A model generated the notes under the pieces. It was not told the DNA's origin and did no database searches. It saw only the letters and a list, made by a program, of their open reading frames with translations. From contig WLKU01000066.1 of assembly GCA_009701105.1 (NCBI GenBank), positions 1 to 7,196 on the forward strand: a DNA stretch of 7,196 bases. The letters are read 5' to 3'. Positions 5,534 through 7,196 of the stretch are shown here, in pieces (the first letter of the stretch is position 1; every line of letters starts with the position of its first letter). Source of the DNA: Actinomycetota bacterium (GTDB taxonomy: Bacteria; Actinomycetota; Acidimicrobiia; Acidimicrobiales; Ilumatobacteraceae). The translations under genes were made by a program, and so were the position numbers.

Positions 5534-6823
5534 CTAGCTACGCGGCGGCTTGTAATACGGATCACTCCGCCGAATCGCCCCTTCAGTTTGCGCAGGAAGA
5601 TAGTCCTGTTCCACTTTCTGACTTGAATTCTTTTCGCTACTTGCCTTTGCGTCCAGCTGCTCATCGTGGGGTGAGCGATATTCGGTGCCATGACCCAATA
5701 CTTCGGCGCCCGCATAATGCGCATCTCGAAGATGAGCAGGCACCTCAACATCGACACCTTGGCGAATATCGCTTCGTGCATTCCAAATTGCAACTGCAGA
5801 GCCATTGCTCTTTGGTGCTTGAGCAAGATACACAACCGCCTGCGCAAGATTGAGCTGTGCTTCGGGAAGTCCGACATGATCGACCGCTTGGGCTGCAGCA
5901 ACCGCAACAACTAATGCTTGTGGGTCTGCCATGCCTATATCTTCGGAGGCCAAGATGATCAGGCGACGCGCAATGAACCGCGGATCGTCTCCTGCTTCGA
6001 GCATGCGTGCGAGCCAAAAAATTCCGGCATCAACGTTGCTCCCCCTAATGCTTTTAATAAAAGCAGAGACCACGTCATAGTGATCGTCACGGCCATAATT
6101 TAATGCGCTCACTCCAAGTGCTGCCTCAACATGAGCAGTGGTCACCTTGTTTGGTCGCGCCAATGCGCATGCAACTTCGAGTGCGGTAAGACCTTGTCGC
6201 CCATCTCCGGCCGCGCGCTGAGAAAGTATTGTCAGCGCATCATCTTCGGCAGTCATACCTTCTGCCGTCAATCCGCGTTCCAACAAACAGCGAATTGCTG
6301 CCACACCAAGAGTCTCGAGTCGAAACATCGTGCTTCGACTTCGCAATGGGCCATTAACTTCAAAAAATGGGTTCTCCGTAGTTGCGCCGATCAACGTGAT
6401 GATGCCACTTTCGACTGATGGCAGCAGAGCATCTTGTTGCGACGTTGAGAAGCGATGAATCTCATCGACAAAAACAATCGTGGAGCGCCCATGTTGTCCG
6501 AGTCGGTCGGTTGCTCGCTCAATTGCTTCGCGCACATCTTTGACACCCGACGTCACTGCAGACAACCTCTCAAATGCGCGATTGGTACTCGACGCAACAA
6601 CTTCTGCAAGAGTTGTCTTGCCAGTGCCCGGTGGCCCCCACAGAATTACTGACGACAATCGATCGGCCTCTATCAATTTGCGCAATGGAGCACCTTGGGC
6701 AATCAAATGCTCCTGACCAACTATCTCATCAAGTGTTCGTGGTCGTAGTCGTGCCGCAAGTGGTGCCTGCGAACGAAGCCTGTCAGCCACCGCCGCAGAG
6801 AAAAGGTCGTCGGCCTGAGTCAA
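5534..6823 (-). CDS. rarA: Replication-associated recombination protein A (RarA/MgsA AAA+ ATPase)
   Basis: RarA is a clamp-loader-like AAA+ ATPase acting at stalled or gapped replication forks, related to eukaryotic Mgs1/WRNIP1. The 429-aa product shows RPRTLDEIVGQEHL (27-40), Walker A GPPGTGKT (63-70), Walker B IVFVDEIHRF (116-125), sensor 1 GATTENP (146-152), the arginine-finger region RSRS (161-164) and sensor 2 around GDGRQGL (206-212). The C-terminal tetramerisation domain carries IKSIRGSNVDAGIFWLARML (256-275), ASEDIGMADP (292-301) and VGLPEAQLNLAQAVVYLA (317-334). I place the start at TTG 6823, 13 nt after aspS, because it yields MTQADDLFSAA, matching the DDLF-type beginnings of homologues. 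An ATG at 6913 would add 30 residues unlike the family, from within aspS. The tail has a Ser/Lys-rich linker (about 390-406) before QDYLP. The stop is TAG followed at once by an in-frame TGA. Confidence 0.94.
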   Translation of the reverse strand: MTQADDLFSAAVADRLRSQAPLAARLRPRTLDEIVGQEHLIAQGAPLRKLIEADRLSSVILWGPPGTGKTTLAEVVASSTNRAFERLSAVTSGVKDVREAIERATDRLGQHGRSTIVFVDEIHRFSTSQQDALLPSVESGIITLIGATTENPFFEVNGPLRSRSTMFRLETLGVAAIRCLLERGLTAEGMTAEDDALTILSQRAAGDGRQGLTALEVACALARPNKVTTAHVEAALGVSALNYGRDDHYDVVSAFIKSIRGSNVDAGIFWLARMLEAGDDPRFIARRLIILASEDIGMADPQALVVAVAAAQAVDHVGLPEAQLNLAQAVVYLAQAPKSNGSAVAIWNARSDIRQGVDVEVPAHLRDAHYAGAEVLGHGTEYRSPHDEQLDAKASSEKNSSQKVEQDYLPAQTEGAIRRSDPYYKPPRS

Positions 6824-6836
6824 GCGCTCGTGCTCG

Positions 6837-7196
6837 CTAGCTCTTTGCAGGCGGTGGCAACAAGCGAATGCCCAACTCGTTGAGCTGTGCAGGATCAACC
6901 GGGGTTGGGGCATTGGTCATTGGATCGCTACCCGACTGCGTTTTTGGAAACGCAATCACTTCGCGAATATTTTCTTCTCCGGCCAAGATCGCTACAAGAC
7001 GATCAGTTCCGAACGCAAACCCACCGTGTGGTGGTGCACCATATTTAAACGGCTGCAAAAAGAAACCGAATCGACGATCGGCATCTTCATCCGAAATGCC
7101 CAGTTGACGAAACACACGTCGTTGCATCTCTGGGTCATGAATTCGGATTGAACCAGAGCCAAGCTCCCAACCATTGAGTACCAAGTCGTATGCAAG
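6837..7196 (-). CDS. aspS: Aspartyl-tRNA synthetase, C-terminal 119 residues (cut by window edge)
   Basis: AspRS attaches aspartate to tRNA-Asp; forms that also charge tRNA-Asn exist in bacteria that use the amidotransferase route to Asn-tRNA. The visible part is the end of the class II catalytic domain: [20 protein letters not shown], then [19 protein letters not shown] (motif 3, with the ATP-binding arginine in GTDR), then [20 protein letters not shown], and a short tail ending LLPPPAKS. These motifs are diagnostic for bacterial-type AspRS. Most of the protein, including the anticodon-binding and GAD insertion domains, is outside the window, so discriminating and non-discriminating forms cannot be told apart. 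The frame continues without a stop to base 7196. The TAG at 6839..6837 lies 13 nt before the rarA start, so the two genes are probably cotranscribed. Confidence 0.95.
   Translation of the reverse strand, partial: LAYDLVLNGWELGSGSIRIHDPEMQRRVFRQLGISDEDADRRFGFFLQPFKYGAPPHGGFAFGTDRLVAILAGEENIREVIAFPKTQSGSDPMTNAPTPVDPAQLNELGIRLLPPPAKS

Noticed and set aside
5476..5910. Extension of the small membrane-protein frame into rarA (225 codons)
   Set aside because: The extra part is an out-of-frame reading of rarA, whereas the ATG at 5475 has a strong Shine-Dalgarno and starts the hydrophobic segment.
6824..6913. Upstream extension of rarA to the ATG at 6913
   Set aside because: It would overlap aspS by 77 nt and add 30 residues unlike any RarA N-terminus; the TTG at 6823 gives the expected beginning.

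Overview
The window is a compact, single-strand block of housekeeping genes, all reading on the minus strand, so transcription runs from high to low coordinates. In that order it holds: the 3' end of aspS (aspartyl-tRNA synthetase), rarA (AAA+ replication-recombination ATPase), a small predicted membrane protein resembling the actinobacterial DUF6167 type, alaS (alanyl-tRNA synthetase), ruvX (YqgF-type RNase H-fold protein), mltG (endolytic transglycosylase), aroE (shikimate dehydrogenase) and the first 16 codons of aroC (chorismate synthase). No mobile element, RNA gene, CRISPR array or plus-strand gene can be supported. The long plus-strand open frames are shadows of the minus-strand genes.

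The order aspS - rarA - small membrane protein - alaS - ruvX - mltG - aroE - aroC is the arrangement I know from Actinomycetota; in Mycobacterium tuberculosis the same genes lie in this order with extra genes between some of them. Base composition looks close to 50% GC, which is low for that phylum. The AlaRS and AroE motif wording reminds me of Acidimicrobiia (Ilumatobacter-like aquatic lineages). The phylum call is fairly firm; the class call is an impression from memory and would need a phylogeny.

Gene packing is tight. There are 13 nt between aspS and rarA, 58 nt between rarA and the small gene, 33 nt to alaS, and 1 nt between alaS and ruvX. ruvX and mltG overlap by 8 nt, mltG and aroE overlap by 4 nt (ATGA), and 40 nt separate aroE from aroC. 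From alaS to aroE this looks like one translationally coupled operon. The most promoter-like sequence is in the 58-nt gap after rarA, and a second, weaker one lies just before alaS. No intrinsic terminator (GC hairpin plus U run) was found.

Functionally the block joins translation (AspRS, AlaRS), replication-fork and rRNA maintenance (RarA, RuvX), peptidoglycan strand termination (MltG) and the last part of the shikimate pathway (AroE, AroC). I did not find an undescribed system. The points worth a second look are small: a perfect 8-bp hairpin abutting the aroC start codon, palindromes in an SD-less region before alaS, a CX6C insertion in the exported domain of MltG, a 12-bp tandem repeat at the ruvX/mltG overlap, and a Ser-to-Gly change in the AroC signature.
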